Source: Candidatus Pantoea bituminis (GTDB lineage: Bacteria > Pseudomonadota > Gammaproteobacteria > Enterobacterales > Enterobacteriaceae). From it: DNA of 64,000 bases. Shown here piece after piece: positions 52,974 to 61,985 of this stretch (position 1 is the stretch's first letter; each line of letters begins with the position of its first letter). Location of the stretch: contig NZ_JAGTWO010000005.1 of assembly GCF_018842675.1 (NCBI RefSeq), forward strand, positions 62,001-126,000. The letters are read 5' to 3'. The translations under genes and the position numbers were made by a program. The notes under the pieces are model-generated. The model was not told where the DNA came from, did no database searches, and was given only the letters and a program-made list of their open reading frames with translations.

Positions 52974-53411
52974 CGGTAATTCCTCATTTATATTTTTGAT
53001 TTTTTGCCACTGTTCACAGCCTTGCAGCCTGGCGGACGAAACCGCTGCGTTTCGCCTTTTTTCTGGGGGTTATCCCAGAAAACCCACTCTGCGTACGTCT
53101 TCGCGCTGGCGTGATGTTGCCTTTAAAGCAAATGAGAAATATACGCATTGCTATTATCATTGCAAGAAATTGTTAGCAAATGATGCGAAATTTCTCGAAC
53201 TTTTAACGTTCCCTAAAGGTGTTGATATCAAAGATATTTTGTGAAATATGGGAGGGCTTTTAAGTCAGAAGGCGCGGGAAATGTCTTGATTCGGTTAATG
53301 TTATTTCAAGATAGCAGCAGGATTTTACTGATTTTTGGCCTGAATCAAGAAGATCCAGGCTGTAAGGTGAAGGCAAGGAAAGGTTACTCAGCGCTTAACA
53401 GCGCAGCACCT
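52974..53411. promoter_or_regulatory. fhuE upstream region
   Basis: 438 bp between fhuE and the end of a LysR gene. Apart from the probable Fur box at 53145-53163 it contains only short ORFs without SD or recognisable content (for example 53241-53438 on the plus strand). Confidence 0.5.
53145..53163 (-). promoter_or_regulatory. Probable Fur box of fhuE
   Basis: Read on the minus strand: GCAATGATAATAGCAATGC, a 19-bp imperfect palindrome with the AATGATAAT core of Fur sites (consensus GATAATGATAATCATTATC). It lies about 170 bp upstream of the start codon, so the 5' leader would be long. Confidence 0.65.
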
Positions 53412-54298
53412 TTACCATTTCCAGCGCTTTTCCGCTAACTCCACTAACAAACGTGCCGCTGGCGATAATTCGCTGAGGGAGCGAAATTGCCAGCCAAACG
53501 TGCGTGGCATCATGACTAACGGTAAAGGGATTTCGATTAACGCCTCTCCGGCGCTTTCGCCTTGCAACAAACGTCGCGAGATAAAACTGAGCAGTTCAGT
53601 TTGTGCCAACATGCGCCGAAGCGGAGAAAGCGTGTTGCTTTCTACCTGCACGCGAGGCGCCGCATAGCCGCCGCTGCGTAAGCGCTGTTCAAGCCATTGT
53701 CGGGTCGCCACCTGTGGCGCGGGCAACAGCCAGCGATAGTGACCAAGTTGCTCGGGCGTTGGATGAATATTAGCGAGCGGGTGTGATTGACTGGCGGCGA
53801 CCACCACCGGATCTTCCACCAGCGGACGGGTGATGAATTCACTGTTACTTTCAGGCAGGAAACCGAGAATCAGGTCCAGCTTGTTTTCACGCAGCCGGTT
53901 TTGTAAAAAGTCATTCAGCCCTACCTGAATTTCCACCACGACGCTGGGCGCTTGCTGCAGCAGTTCGTGCGTCAACTCAGGCAACATGAATTCAGCAGCT
54001 GTCGCTGCTACGCCCAGGCGGATTACCCCCGCTGTTCCGGTGCCTAAAGCATGCAAATCTTTTTTGTCATCTGCATTAGCAGAACCACTTTTTGAGCGCG
54101 TTCACAAAGTAACAATCCGGCTTCCGTGAGCTGGATCCCGCGCCCTACTTTCAAAATCAGTTTGGTTGATGACGATTTTTCCAACCGCTGAATACATTTA
54201 GTTAACGCCGGTTGGGTGATACCAAGGGATTGCGCCGCTTTACCTAAATGCGCCGTTTCGCGAATCGCCAGCAAATAGGTGAGATCTTTAAGCTCCAT
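53412..54298 (-). CDS. LysR-family regulator, frameshifted in this sequence
   Basis: Corrected product 295 residues. HTH at residues 1-60 (MELKDLTYLLAIRETAHLGK, ITQPALTKCIQRLEK). Effector domain from about 90 (GVIRLGVAATAAEFMLPEL), with DLILGFLPESNSEFITRPLVEDPVVV. The frame breaks at T6 (54060-54065, plus strand): a seventh A on the coding strand converts MTKKICML-stop to MTKKDLHALGTGTAG. It diverges from the CitMHS-type transporter gene, so it probably regulates tricarboxylate or related acid uptake. No second gene in its operon. Confidence 0.85.
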
Positions 54299-54665
54299 TC
54301 ATTCCCCAAAGGAATCGATTGATAATGATTGGAGAATATTATTTATTTTTCTCTCATGCCAGGCTTACCCCACGTTAACAAGGGAATAACAGAGTATTTA
54401 GCGGATATTTAATGAAGATTCGCGAGTCATCTCACAGAAATGAAAAGGGCGCGCCTCATTTTTAAGGAAAATAAGGGCGTTTATTGGCATAACGACGACC
54501 TGCTTTTTTAACTTAAAAGACCGGTGAATCTCAGTCTTAGCCATTTAATATTAATTACAAAACGTTATTAACTATTTCGGCGACTCTGATCGCGCTGATT
54601 AATTTCGATACATATGTGATTTGTTTAACGCAAATCGGCAATGTCTTACTCTACAGGATATCACC
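54299..54665. promoter_or_regulatory. LysR / transporter divergent region
   Basis: 367 bp, AT-rich. It must hold the promoters of both divergent genes. I see no perfect dyad long enough to call an operator. Confidence 0.4.
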
Positions 54666-55961
54666 ATGCTGCTGATAATCAGTCTGCTTATGATAGTCAC
54701 GTTTATTGGCTTATTAATGAGCAAAAAACTCTCTGCTCTAACGGCGTTAATATTTATTCCTACGCTGTTTGCCCTGTTTCTCGGACACAATACCGACGTG
54801 GGGGATATGGTGATTAAAGGTTTACGCACCGTCGCACCAACCGGCGTAATGTTAATCTTTGCCATGATCTATTTTATGAGCGTCACCGATGCCGGCATGT
54901 TTGATCCGGTAATTAAACGTATTGTTTCTGCTGTGGATGGCGACCCAGTAAAGATATTTTGTGGAACGGTTTTATTAGGCTTTATAGTTGCGCTGGATGG
55001 TGATGGGGCCACGGTGTATATGATTGTGCTCTCCGCTTTCCTACCCATTTATAAACGTATGGGTATTTCAACCCTTAAAGCGGCTTGTCTGTTATTACAA
55101 TGTACCGGATTGGGCAATATGTTTCCTTGGGGCGGGCCGACCGCGCGCGCAGCAACAGCGATACATGCTGAGATAGGAACGCTTTTTGTCCCGATGTTGA
55201 TTCCCTTAATTGCCTGTGTGATTTGGACCTTTGTTCTTGCCTGGATTTTGGGACGTCACGAACGCAAACGTATCGGCTGGCAAGCCACTACAGCCGCCGT
55301 CGAACACAAGCTAGAGTTTGAAATCACGCCTTGCCCAGCCTGGCGATTTTGGGCCAACTGGTTGCTCACGATTGCCTTGCTGGTGGTGTTGGTGTTGGGC
55401 GTGGTGCCCATGGCTTATCTGTTTATGTTAGCGACAGCCATTATGTTCATGATCAACTATCCATCCATCGGCCAGCAACAAGCGCAATTAACCCGACATG
55501 CTTCCGCTATTCTTTCGGTCGCGAGCCTGATTTTTGCAGCGGCGGTATTTACGGGGATTTTCTCGGGAACCGGTATGGCAAATACGCTGGCAGAAGCCAT
55601 TGTGCGGGTAATCCCCGATGCATTAGGCCCTTATTTGGCGGTGATTACCGCGCTGTTGAGTATTCCAGTAACCTGGATGGTTTCTAATGATGTCTTTTAT
55701 TTCGGCATGTTACCGGTACTGGTTAAGGCCGCAGGGCATTATGGCATCACGCCTTTAGAAATGGCCCGAGCGGCGCTGGTTGGACAGCCGGTACATATTT
55801 TGAGCCCGCTGGTCGCCTCGACTTATTTATTAGTCGGCATGCTTAAACTCGATTATGCACAAACACAGCGATATACCCTGCGTTGGTCATTCATTACCTG
55901 CATGGTGTTATTTTCTGTGAGTATCTTGGCGGGCTGCTTTCCCTTCTATCAAAACGCCTAA
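54666..55961 (+). CDS. CitMHS-family citrate/organic-acid transporter
   Basis: 431 residues from the ATG at 54666 (SD AGGAT); an upstream in-frame start at 54621 would add a non-hydrophobic leader. About 11-12 membrane segments; the first is at residues 2-18. Family motifs: VALDGDGATVYMIVLSAFLPIY (about 117-138), GNMFPWGGPTARAATA and the C-terminal GQPVHILSPLVASTYLL. CitMHS proteins import metal-citrate complexes with protons; related acids are possible. Divergent from its likely LysR regulator and followed by a terminator. Confidence 0.85.
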   Translation: MLLIISLLMIVTFIGLLMSKKLSALTALIFIPTLFALFLGHNTDVGDMVIKGLRTVAPTGVMLIFAMIYFMSVTDAGMFDPVIKRIVSAVDGDPVKIFCGTVLLGFIVALDGDGATVYMIVLSAFLPIYKRMGISTLKAACLLLQCTGLGNMFPWGGPTARAATAIHAEIGTLFVPMLIPLIACVIWTFVLAWILGRHERKRIGWQATTAAVEHKLEFEITPCPAWRFWANWLLTIALLVVLVLGVVPMAYLFMLATAIMFMINYPSIGQQQAQLTRHASAILSVASLIFAAAVFTGIFSGTGMANTLAEAIVRVIPDALGPYLAVITALLSIPVTWMVSNDVFYFGMLPVLVKAAGHYGITPLEMARAALVGQPVHILSPLVASTYLLVGMLKLDYAQTQRYTLRWSFITCMVLFSVSILAGCFPFYQNA

Positions 55962-55981
55962 AATGAACACCTGCCTGTGAG

Positions 55982-56019
55982 GCGATATTTTAAACGATAT
56001 CGCTGCGGGCACTTTTTTT
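55982..56019 (+). terminator. Rho-independent terminator
   Basis: GCGATAT (55982-55988) pairs with ATATCGC (55997-56003), with further GC pairing outside, then a T7 run (56013-56019). Confidence 0.8.
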
Positions 56020-56174
56020 AAGTCTTGTCTTTTTATGCGGAATGTTTAAAACGCCCCATTCTCAAAACAACGTAAATAGCGCATTTTCCTCTCGCTAAGA
56101 TATTTCCTTCTGAATCTATTTTTCGTAAACTGCATTGCTTTATAAATATTCGTTTCATCTTTAAGGATTAATCA

Positions 56175-56576
56175 ATGAGTGATGCGCTAAAGGCGTTGAA
56201 TAACCTACGTACATTACGTGTTCAAGCCCGTGAAGTTGACATTGACACGTTAAATGAAATGCTTGAAAAGCTTTCTGTCGTGGTCGCTGAGCGTCGTGAA
56301 GAAGAAGAAGCTGCGTTAGCCTCTGAGCGTGAAAAAGCAGACAAGTTGGCGAAATATAAAGAAATGCTGTTAAACGACGGCATCGATATTTCTGATTTAA
56401 CCAAGTTGGCATCTGTTGAAACTAAAAGTAAAGCCAAGCGTGCACCACGCCCGGCTAAATACCAATACACCGATGAAAACGGTGAGACTAAGTCCTGGAC
56501 CGGTCAGGGCCGCACGCCTTCTCCAATCAAAAAAGCATTGGAAGCAGGCGGTTCATTGAACGACTTCCTGCTTTAA
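56175..56576 (+). CDS. hns: H-NS family nucleoid protein
   Basis: 133 residues. N-terminal oligomerisation domain (1-65, [36 protein letters not shown] coiled coil), a basic linker (about 80-92, [12 protein letters not shown]), and the DNA-binding domain with [21 protein letters not shown], ending SLNDFLL. The AT-hook-like TGQGR core is intact, so it should bind curved AT-rich DNA and silence transferred genes. Divergence from E. coli H-NS in the N-domain leaves open whether this is the main hns or a StpA/Hfp-type paralogue. SD AAGGA; AT-rich 155-bp upstream region. Confidence 0.88.
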   Translation: MSDALKALNNLRTLRVQAREVDIDTLNEMLEKLSVVVAERREEEEAALASEREKADKLAKYKEMLLNDGIDISDLTKLASVETKSKAKRAPRPAKYQYTDENGETKSWTGQGRTPSPIKKALEAGGSLNDFLL

Positions 56577-56583
56577 TCATCAT

Positions 56584-56613
56584 CGCGGCGCTTATTCCAG
56601 GCGCCGCGCTGCT
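56584..56613. terminator. Terminator-like hairpin between hns and lysR
   Basis: CGCGGCGC (56584-56591) pairs with GCGCCGCG (56601-56608), then CTGCTTT. The two genes converge on it. Confidence 0.65.
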
Positions 56614-57517
56614 TTACTGTATCGCGCTGGTCGTAAACAATACGTTGCGTAGCCAACGATAACCGGCATCACGATGCGTACGCTCATGCCATGCCACGCT
56701 TTTAGTAAAACCCGCAAGCGTCAGCGGCGGATTCATGATCTTTAACCCCTGCATATTCACCGCCAACCGGCGCGGCACCACCGCGATAAGATCGCTGACA
56801 CGCAATATTTCCGGTAATACCAAAAACTACTCACCGATAATGTCACGCGTCGTTTATAGCCTAACGTTGCCAACGCATCATCTGTGACACCGTGAAAATG
56901 CCCCCCTGATAAGAGACCAAGGCGTGATCGAGTGAACAAAAGGTTTCTAGCGAAAGACGCTCTTCTGTCGCCGCAGGATGATCTACACGTATCAGGCAAA
57001 CGTACTCTTCATCAAATAGCGCCCGGCTATGTAATTCAGCAGGCGTGGAATCAGGGGTCAGCAAGGCGACATCCACTTCACCGCGCTCCATTTGTAACTT
57101 CACTTGATCGTAAACCACCGGCACGACAGATACACGTATGCCTGGTGCCTGCTGTCGAAGCGCAGCCATAAACGGAACAACCACAGCGCGTAACGCATAA
57201 TCGGTCGCAGCAAGGGTAAATGTCATTTCAGCACGGGAAGGATCAAAGGCTTTTGGCTGAAGCAGCACGTTAACTTCAGACAATATCTGCTTGATGGGCG
57301 CGGCCAGTTCTAACGCACGAACGGTGGGTACGATACCGCGCTGAGTGCGCGTAAATAAAGGATCGTCAAAGCAGTCACGCAGCCGCGTTAACATGCCGCT
57401 CACCGCAGGTTGGGTCAGCGCCAGACGATCGGCTGCACGCGTCACGCTGCGTTCATCTAGCAAGGCGTCCAGCGCCTTGAGTAAATTCAAGTCCAGCGTT
57501 CTGATATCAGTCGTCAT
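56614..57517 (-). CDS. LysR-family regulator, two frameshifts in this sequence
   Basis: Corrected product 301 residues from the ATG at 57517; a 14-residue upstream extension is possible. HTH: LDLNLLKALDALLDERSVTR, LTQPAVSGMLTRLRDCFDDPLFTRTQRG, like the NahR/LeuO/YbeF branch. Effector domain from about 90 (AEMTFTLAATDYALRAVVVPF). Frame breaks on the plus strand: C6 at 56891-56896 (needs C7) and A5 at 56822-56826 (needs A6). With both restored the chain reads through YQGGHFHGVTDDAL and VSSFLVLPEILRVSD to TAA 56614. It lies downstream of the monooxygenase gene, same strand, and may control the divergent 60-kb promoter region. Confidence 0.82.
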
Positions 57518-57592
57518 GATGAAATTCGCGCTTATGAACAGAAACTCTGATTTCAGCACGCGGCACCGGTTACTGACAACCTTGAATCAATA

Positions 57593-57618
57593 CCCGCGCT
57601 GCACATTCACAACGCGGG
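57593..57618 (-). terminator. Hairpin after the monooxygenase gene
   Basis: CCCGCG (57593-57598) and CGCGGG (57613-57618) flank a 14-nt loop just past the stop of the minus-strand monooxygenase gene. No U-tract; weak evidence. Confidence 0.35.
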
Positions 57619-57626
57619 CCAAGGCG

Positions 57627-58927
57627 TTACGCCACCGGTAAACCGAGGTTTTCACGCAAAGTAGGATAAGCGTAATCTTCTGGGAATAAGCCCCGGCGGC
57701 GCAATTCAGGTATTACCAGCTCAACAAACAAGTCGAGCTGTTCCGGCATAATGGCAGGCATGATGTTGAATCCATCCGCGCCACCCTGCTCCAGCCATAG
57801 CTGAAAATCGTCTGCAATATCTTCTGCCGTACCCACAATCACGCGATGACCGCGTGATCCCGCGGCGATGGCTGCCAGTTCACGAAGAGTAAGGTTCTCA
57901 CGCTTTGCCATCTCGGTCAGTAATTTCACCCGGCTTTGATTACCTTCACCCAGCGGAACTTCAGGCACTGGCCCATCCAGCGGATAGGTTGACAAATCCA
58001 GCCCAAAACGCAGCGAAAGCTGCTTCAAACCGTTATCGATATCGACCAGCGTGTTGAGCTCTTTCCACAGCGCTTTGGCGTCTTCACGCGTGCGCCCAAC
58101 AATCGGCATTACGCCAGGCATAATCACCACATGTGCAGGATCACGACCGGCCGCTTCAACCTGCGCTTTCTGTGACTGATAAAACTGCTGAGCCTCTTCC
58201 AGGCTTGCCGCGGCGGTGAACACCACTTCGGCCGTTTCAGCCGCCAGTTTTTGACCATCCGTTGAAGAACCTGCTTCGATAATCACCGGGCGTCCTTGTG
58301 GTGATCGGGTAATATTCAGGGGCCTTGAATCTGGAAATGCTCACCTTGATGGTTCACTGACTTAATCTTCTCATCCACAAAGTAGCGGCCGCTGGCTTTA
58401 TCAGGTTGCACCGCGCCCTCTTCCCAGCCTTGCCAAAGTTTATTCGCGACGTCTAAAAATTCGCGTGCGCGTCCATAACGTTCGGCGTGATCTGGCATAT
58501 CTTCACGACTGAAATTGCGTGCTACGTCGGCTGAAAACGAGGTCACAACGTTCCATGCAGCACGTCCACGGCTGATATGGTCAAGTGACGAAAATGCGCG
58601 AGCCAACGTGAACGGATCGCTGAACGTCGTTGATGCGGTGGCTGCCAGGCCAATACGCTTAGTGTGCGTCGCCAATGCCGAAAGCAGCGTGAGCGGCTCA
58701 AGCCGCGCCATGGTTGAGGGTAAGCGATACATGCTTGTTGCAAGGGCATCACCGACAAAAAACAGATCAAACCGACCCGCTTCCGCTTTCTTTGCCAGCG
58801 TAATCAGCCAGTCGATATCCGTAGGCGCTCCTAACTGTTCGGTCAAGCGCCAGCCACTGACGTGATGGCCCACCGGCTGGACAAAAAGCCCGAGGCGCAA
58901 ACGCGTATTACTGTTTTGGTTACTCAT
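57627..58927 (-). CDS. Reduced-flavin monooxygenase, NtaA/SnaA/DszA family (YxeK-like), frameshifted in this sequence
   Basis: Corrected product 433 residues. Motifs: RLRLGLFVQPVGHHVSGWRL, SLDHISRGRAAWNVVTSFSADVARNFSRE, GEHFQIQGPLNITRSPQGRP, and EAGSSTDGQKLAAETAEVVF. The frame breaks at a G4 run (58319-58322, plus strand); C5 on the coding strand restores QGPLNIT. SD AAGGGAA. In Bacillus the YxeK member cleaves N-acetyl-S-(2-succino)cysteine. The divergent GNAT, M20 and MmgE genes strengthen that comparison. Same strand and 53 nt after the Fe-dependent dehydrogenase gene. Confidence 0.87.
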
Positions 58928-58980
58928 ACTTTTCCCTTGAATGATGTAAGACCGCGTAGCCGCGATAAAAAAATGTGCAA

Positions 58981-60053
58981 TTAAGAAAGGGTGTCGGTGG
59001 CGAGCAGTGCTTGTTCTAACGCTTCCGGCGACACGGTAAAGGGTAAACGCGCAGCGCTGGCAGCAGGAAAGCGAATCGCCTGTGCAAGTTGACGTATGAC
59101 TTGCTGACGATTCTGATGGAACGCCGGCAGCCTTAACGGCGTGCTAAAACATGTTAATAACGCCACCAAATCAGCGTCTGGCTGACCTTCTGCGTGTTCC
59201 ATAATCGACTGCACCAGCAAACTAAAACCCACCTTTTCTCCGTGCAGCCAGTGATGCAGTTCTGGTAGATGGGTTAATTGATTATGTATGGCGTGAGCGA
59301 ATCCCGGCGTCGGTAAATCATCGCGCATGCTGTTAGCCAAGCCAGCCAACACAATATTGGCGTCAATGACTTTTTCCAGCGCGGGCGTAACCTGTTTTTG
59401 CTGATTGGCTTCAATCGCTTGTTGGCCCCATTGGCGATAAGCCTCAACCGCCCGTTGCGCAGCCATGACTTTGAGATCCAGCGCCAGGCTTTCTGGATTG
59501 TGACGTTGATAAGGACGGAATTCATACCACTTCGCCAGCGCATCAACGATGCCCGCTTTTAAATAACGCACATCGCTTTGGGCGATGACTTCGCTGTCAA
59601 CCAAGACCAGCACTGGCATTTTGCGTAACGGCTGGCTGCGTAAATGACCGCCTTGCTCATTATAAATGATGGCGATTGGTGACCAGGCTGCACACGTTGC
59701 CGCGACAGTCGCAAAGTTGATGACCACCACATTGTCTAACGCATCTCCGGCTGCCTTTGCACAATCCAATACACGACCGCCACCCACAGCAAAAATAACC
59801 GTGGCGTCCTGCTCAATAACATTATTCTTAAAGCGATTAATCGCCGCATCGGTACATTCACCGTTTAAATATTCCAGCTGCCATTTAATATCAGCATTGT
59901 TTAACGCCTGCGTTAATTCTGAATTAACCACATGCCAGGCTGTTTCAGACGTCAAGATACGAATGTTTTTTCCGTAAGGAGCAAGATATTCCCCTGCTTT
60001 TTTCGAATGCCGGACTGTTGGATATAAGCTTGCGGGGATTTGATCGCTAACAC
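58981..60053 (-). CDS. Iron-containing alcohol dehydrogenase-like protein (HcxA/GldA type), frameshifted, GTG start
   Basis: Corrected product 357 residues. NAD site IFAVGGGRVLDCAKAAGD; TVAATCAAWSPIAIIYNEQG and GIVDALAKWYEF match YbdH/HcxA and GldA. Metal ligands appear as Asp in AGIVDALAKW and His in FAHAIHNQLTHLP and LHGEKVG. As given, the only open start is a TTG at 59955, deleting the N-terminus. A T6 run (59998-60003, plus strand; A7 expected on the coding strand) restores IKSPQAYIQQSGIRKKAGEY from a GTG at 60053 with SD CAGGA. It may reduce or oxidise a 2-hydroxy/2-oxo acid released by the adjacent monooxygenase; this is inference. Confidence 0.8.
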
Positions 60054-60306
60054 GTAAACGTCCTGAGTGAATTTTTATGTTTTAAATAACTAACATAAAC
60101 AATAGGATAAATGACACTTAGCTAAATTTCATCGATGGCTTCATATTACGTAAAATATGCAGTTACGCAATCTGAAACCGACAAATCGCTTTTCACATTT
60201 AAGCATTACTATATTCACTTTTCACATATAGCCCGCGAAACGTTTACTGTTAATCTGACCAACAAATAAAAAGTACAACTGTTTAAAATTTAAATCGGGA
60301 TTGATT
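60054..60306. promoter_or_regulatory. Divergent promoter of the second S-substituted-cysteine module
   Basis: 253 bp, AT-rich. Two identical direct repeats CTTTTCACAT lie at 60189-60198 and 60218-60227, 29 bp apart, with a CTATA...TATAG dyad around the second. Candidate regulator sites. Confidence 0.5.
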
Positions 60307-60855
60307 ATGCCACTTGCTTTTCGCCAGGTTAAAGAAGATGAAGTCGATGAATATTTATCTCTCATGCTCGCGGCTTATGCTGCAGTCAAAGCGTTAGGCA
60401 TTCATTTCGATGCAGCCACTGCCGATCGCGATAAAGCGTTACGCCATCTGCAAAGTCATGGCGTTTACGCGCTTTATAAAGACGAGGTAATGGTTTCATC
60501 CGTGACGGTGCGTTACCCGTGGGGTCCGCTGCCGGGGCCTTTTGGTTTACCGCATATCGGCTGGTTTGGTGCAGATCCCGATTACGCCGGGCAGGGATTT
60601 GGTCAGCAAATTCTGCAGCACCTCGAGCAGGATATTCTTATTGGTCAGCTTCGCGCGCCTGCCGTTTCTCTGGGCACGGCCACCTGCCATCCCTGGTTAA
60701 AAGAGATGTACCTAAAGCGCGGTTTTATGCCGATGCACACCACCAATCTCGGTAAAGGCCACATCACGCTTTATATGAAAAAAGTGCTTAATAGCGCATT
60801 ACACGAGACATGGCTTTCGCGTCAAAGTCATCAAATACAGGACGTCGCTAAATGA
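60307..60855 (+). CDS. GNAT N-acetyltransferase (SnaB-like context)
   Basis: 182 residues from the ATG at 60307. GNAT core: HIGWFGADPDYAGQGFGQQILQHLEQDIL (about residues 80-108) with the acetyl-CoA loop AGQGFGQ, and VSLGTATCHPWLKEMYLKRGF before the last strand. It should N-acetylate an S-substituted cysteine ahead of cleavage by the divergent monooxygenase. It overlaps the M20 gene by 4 nt. Not closely similar to the GNAT at 29244. Confidence 0.8.
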   Translation: MPLAFRQVKEDEVDEYLSLMLAAYAAVKALGIHFDAATADRDKALRHLQSHGVYALYKDEVMVSSVTVRYPWGPLPGPFGLPHIGWFGADPDYAGQGFGQQILQHLEQDILIGQLRAPAVSLGTATCHPWLKEMYLKRGFMPMHTTNLGKGHITLYMKKVLNSALHETWLSRQSHQIQDVAK

Positions 60856-61985
60856 GCACACTCGATGAACAGGCGTTAATTGCATTTCGCCATGAATTGC
60901 ACCGTTACCCAGAGCTCTCCAACGAGGAATTTGAAACCACTGCGCGCTTGCGGGCGCAGTTGGAGCACCATGAAATCCGAATTCTCAATTTACCTTTAGC
61001 CACGGGTTTAGTGGCAGAGATTGGTTCGGGCGAAGGCCCGCTCGTGGTGCTGCGTTCTGATATCGATGCTTTGCCAATTGAAGAACAGTCTGATGTGTCA
61101 TTCCGTTCTGAACGCCCCGGCGTGATGCACGCTTGTGGTCATGATTTTCACAGCTGCGCCGCGTTGGGTGCCGCTATCTTACTAAAACAGCAGGAAGCGC
61201 AGTTAGCCGGGCGGGTGCGTATTTTATTCCAGGCAGCAGAAGAAACCGGACAGGGCGCACCCGTTTTGTTGGCGACCGGCGCATTACACGATGCCGCCGT
61301 GATCTTTGGCATTCACAACGATCCGACTTTGCCGCCAGGCGTCATCGGCAGCAAGGCTGGCCCGCTGACCGCCGCAGTTGATCGTTTCAAGGTGACGGTT
61401 CGCGGTATCGGCAGTCACGCCGCGCGTCCCCATGAAAGCATCGATCCCATTGTCATCGCCGGGCAACTTGTTACGGCCCTGCAAACGCTGATCAGCCGCA
61501 ATGCGCCATCAAATGACAATGCGGTGGTGTCAGTTACGCAAATTCACAGCGGCACCACCTGGAATGTGATCCCGGATAGCGCCTGGCTCGAAGGTACGGT
61601 GCGTTCCTTTTCAGCCGAAACACGTGAATTACTTTCTCAACGTTTTCATCAGATCATTAATGGCATTGCTGCTGCGTTTAATGCTCAGGTTGAGATTGAC
61701 TGGCAAGCGGGGCCACCGTCGGTGGTCAATGATGCAAACTGGGTTGAGTTTGCGCTGGAACAGGCAAGCCAAAGCGGCTTCGAGGCACGTGTAGTGGAAG
61801 CCAGCCCCATTGGTGAAGACTTTGCTTTCTATCAACAGGCGCTGCCTGGCGCTTTTATGATGATTGGCACCGGCGAACCCTACGCGCTGCATCATCCCGC
61901 TTTTCGTGTAAATGATGATGTTTTAGCGCCAACCGCTCGTTATCTGTCTGAACTTGCTGTGAAAGCGTTGGTAAAAGCTTCATGA
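60852..61985 (+). CDS. M20-family amidohydrolase / deacetylase, paralogue 3 (SndB-like)
   Basis: 377 residues. M20D motifs: MHACGHDFHSCAALGAAILL, AAEETGQGAPVLLATGAL, GIHNDPTLPPGVIGSK, GIGSHAARPHESIDPIVIAG, PIGEDFAFYQQALPG, ALHHPAFRVND. The usual PAEE is AAEE here. Predicted to release the N-acetyl group from N-acetylcysteine after C-S cleavage. Coupled by ATGA overlaps to the GNAT gene before it and the MmgE/PrpD gene after it. Confidence 0.87.
   Translation: MSTLDEQALIAFRHELHRYPELSNEEFETTARLRAQLEHHEIRILNLPLATGLVAEIGSGEGPLVVLRSDIDALPIEEQSDVSFRSERPGVMHACGHDFHSCAALGAAILLKQQEAQLAGRVRILFQAAEETGQGAPVLLATGALHDAAVIFGIHNDPTLPPGVIGSKAGPLTAAVDRFKVTVRGIGSHAARPHESIDPIVIAGQLVTALQTLISRNAPSNDNAVVSVTQIHSGTTWNVIPDSAWLEGTVRSFSAETRELLSQRFHQIINGIAAAFNAQVEIDWQAGPPSVVNDANWVEFALEQASQSGFEARVVEASPIGEDFAFYQQALPGAFMMIGTGEPYALHHPAFRVNDDVLAPTARYLSELAVKALVKAS

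Noticed and set aside
53241..53438. A 65-codon ORF in the fhuE upstream region
   Set aside because: No SD and no recognisable content; it runs into the convergent LysR gene.
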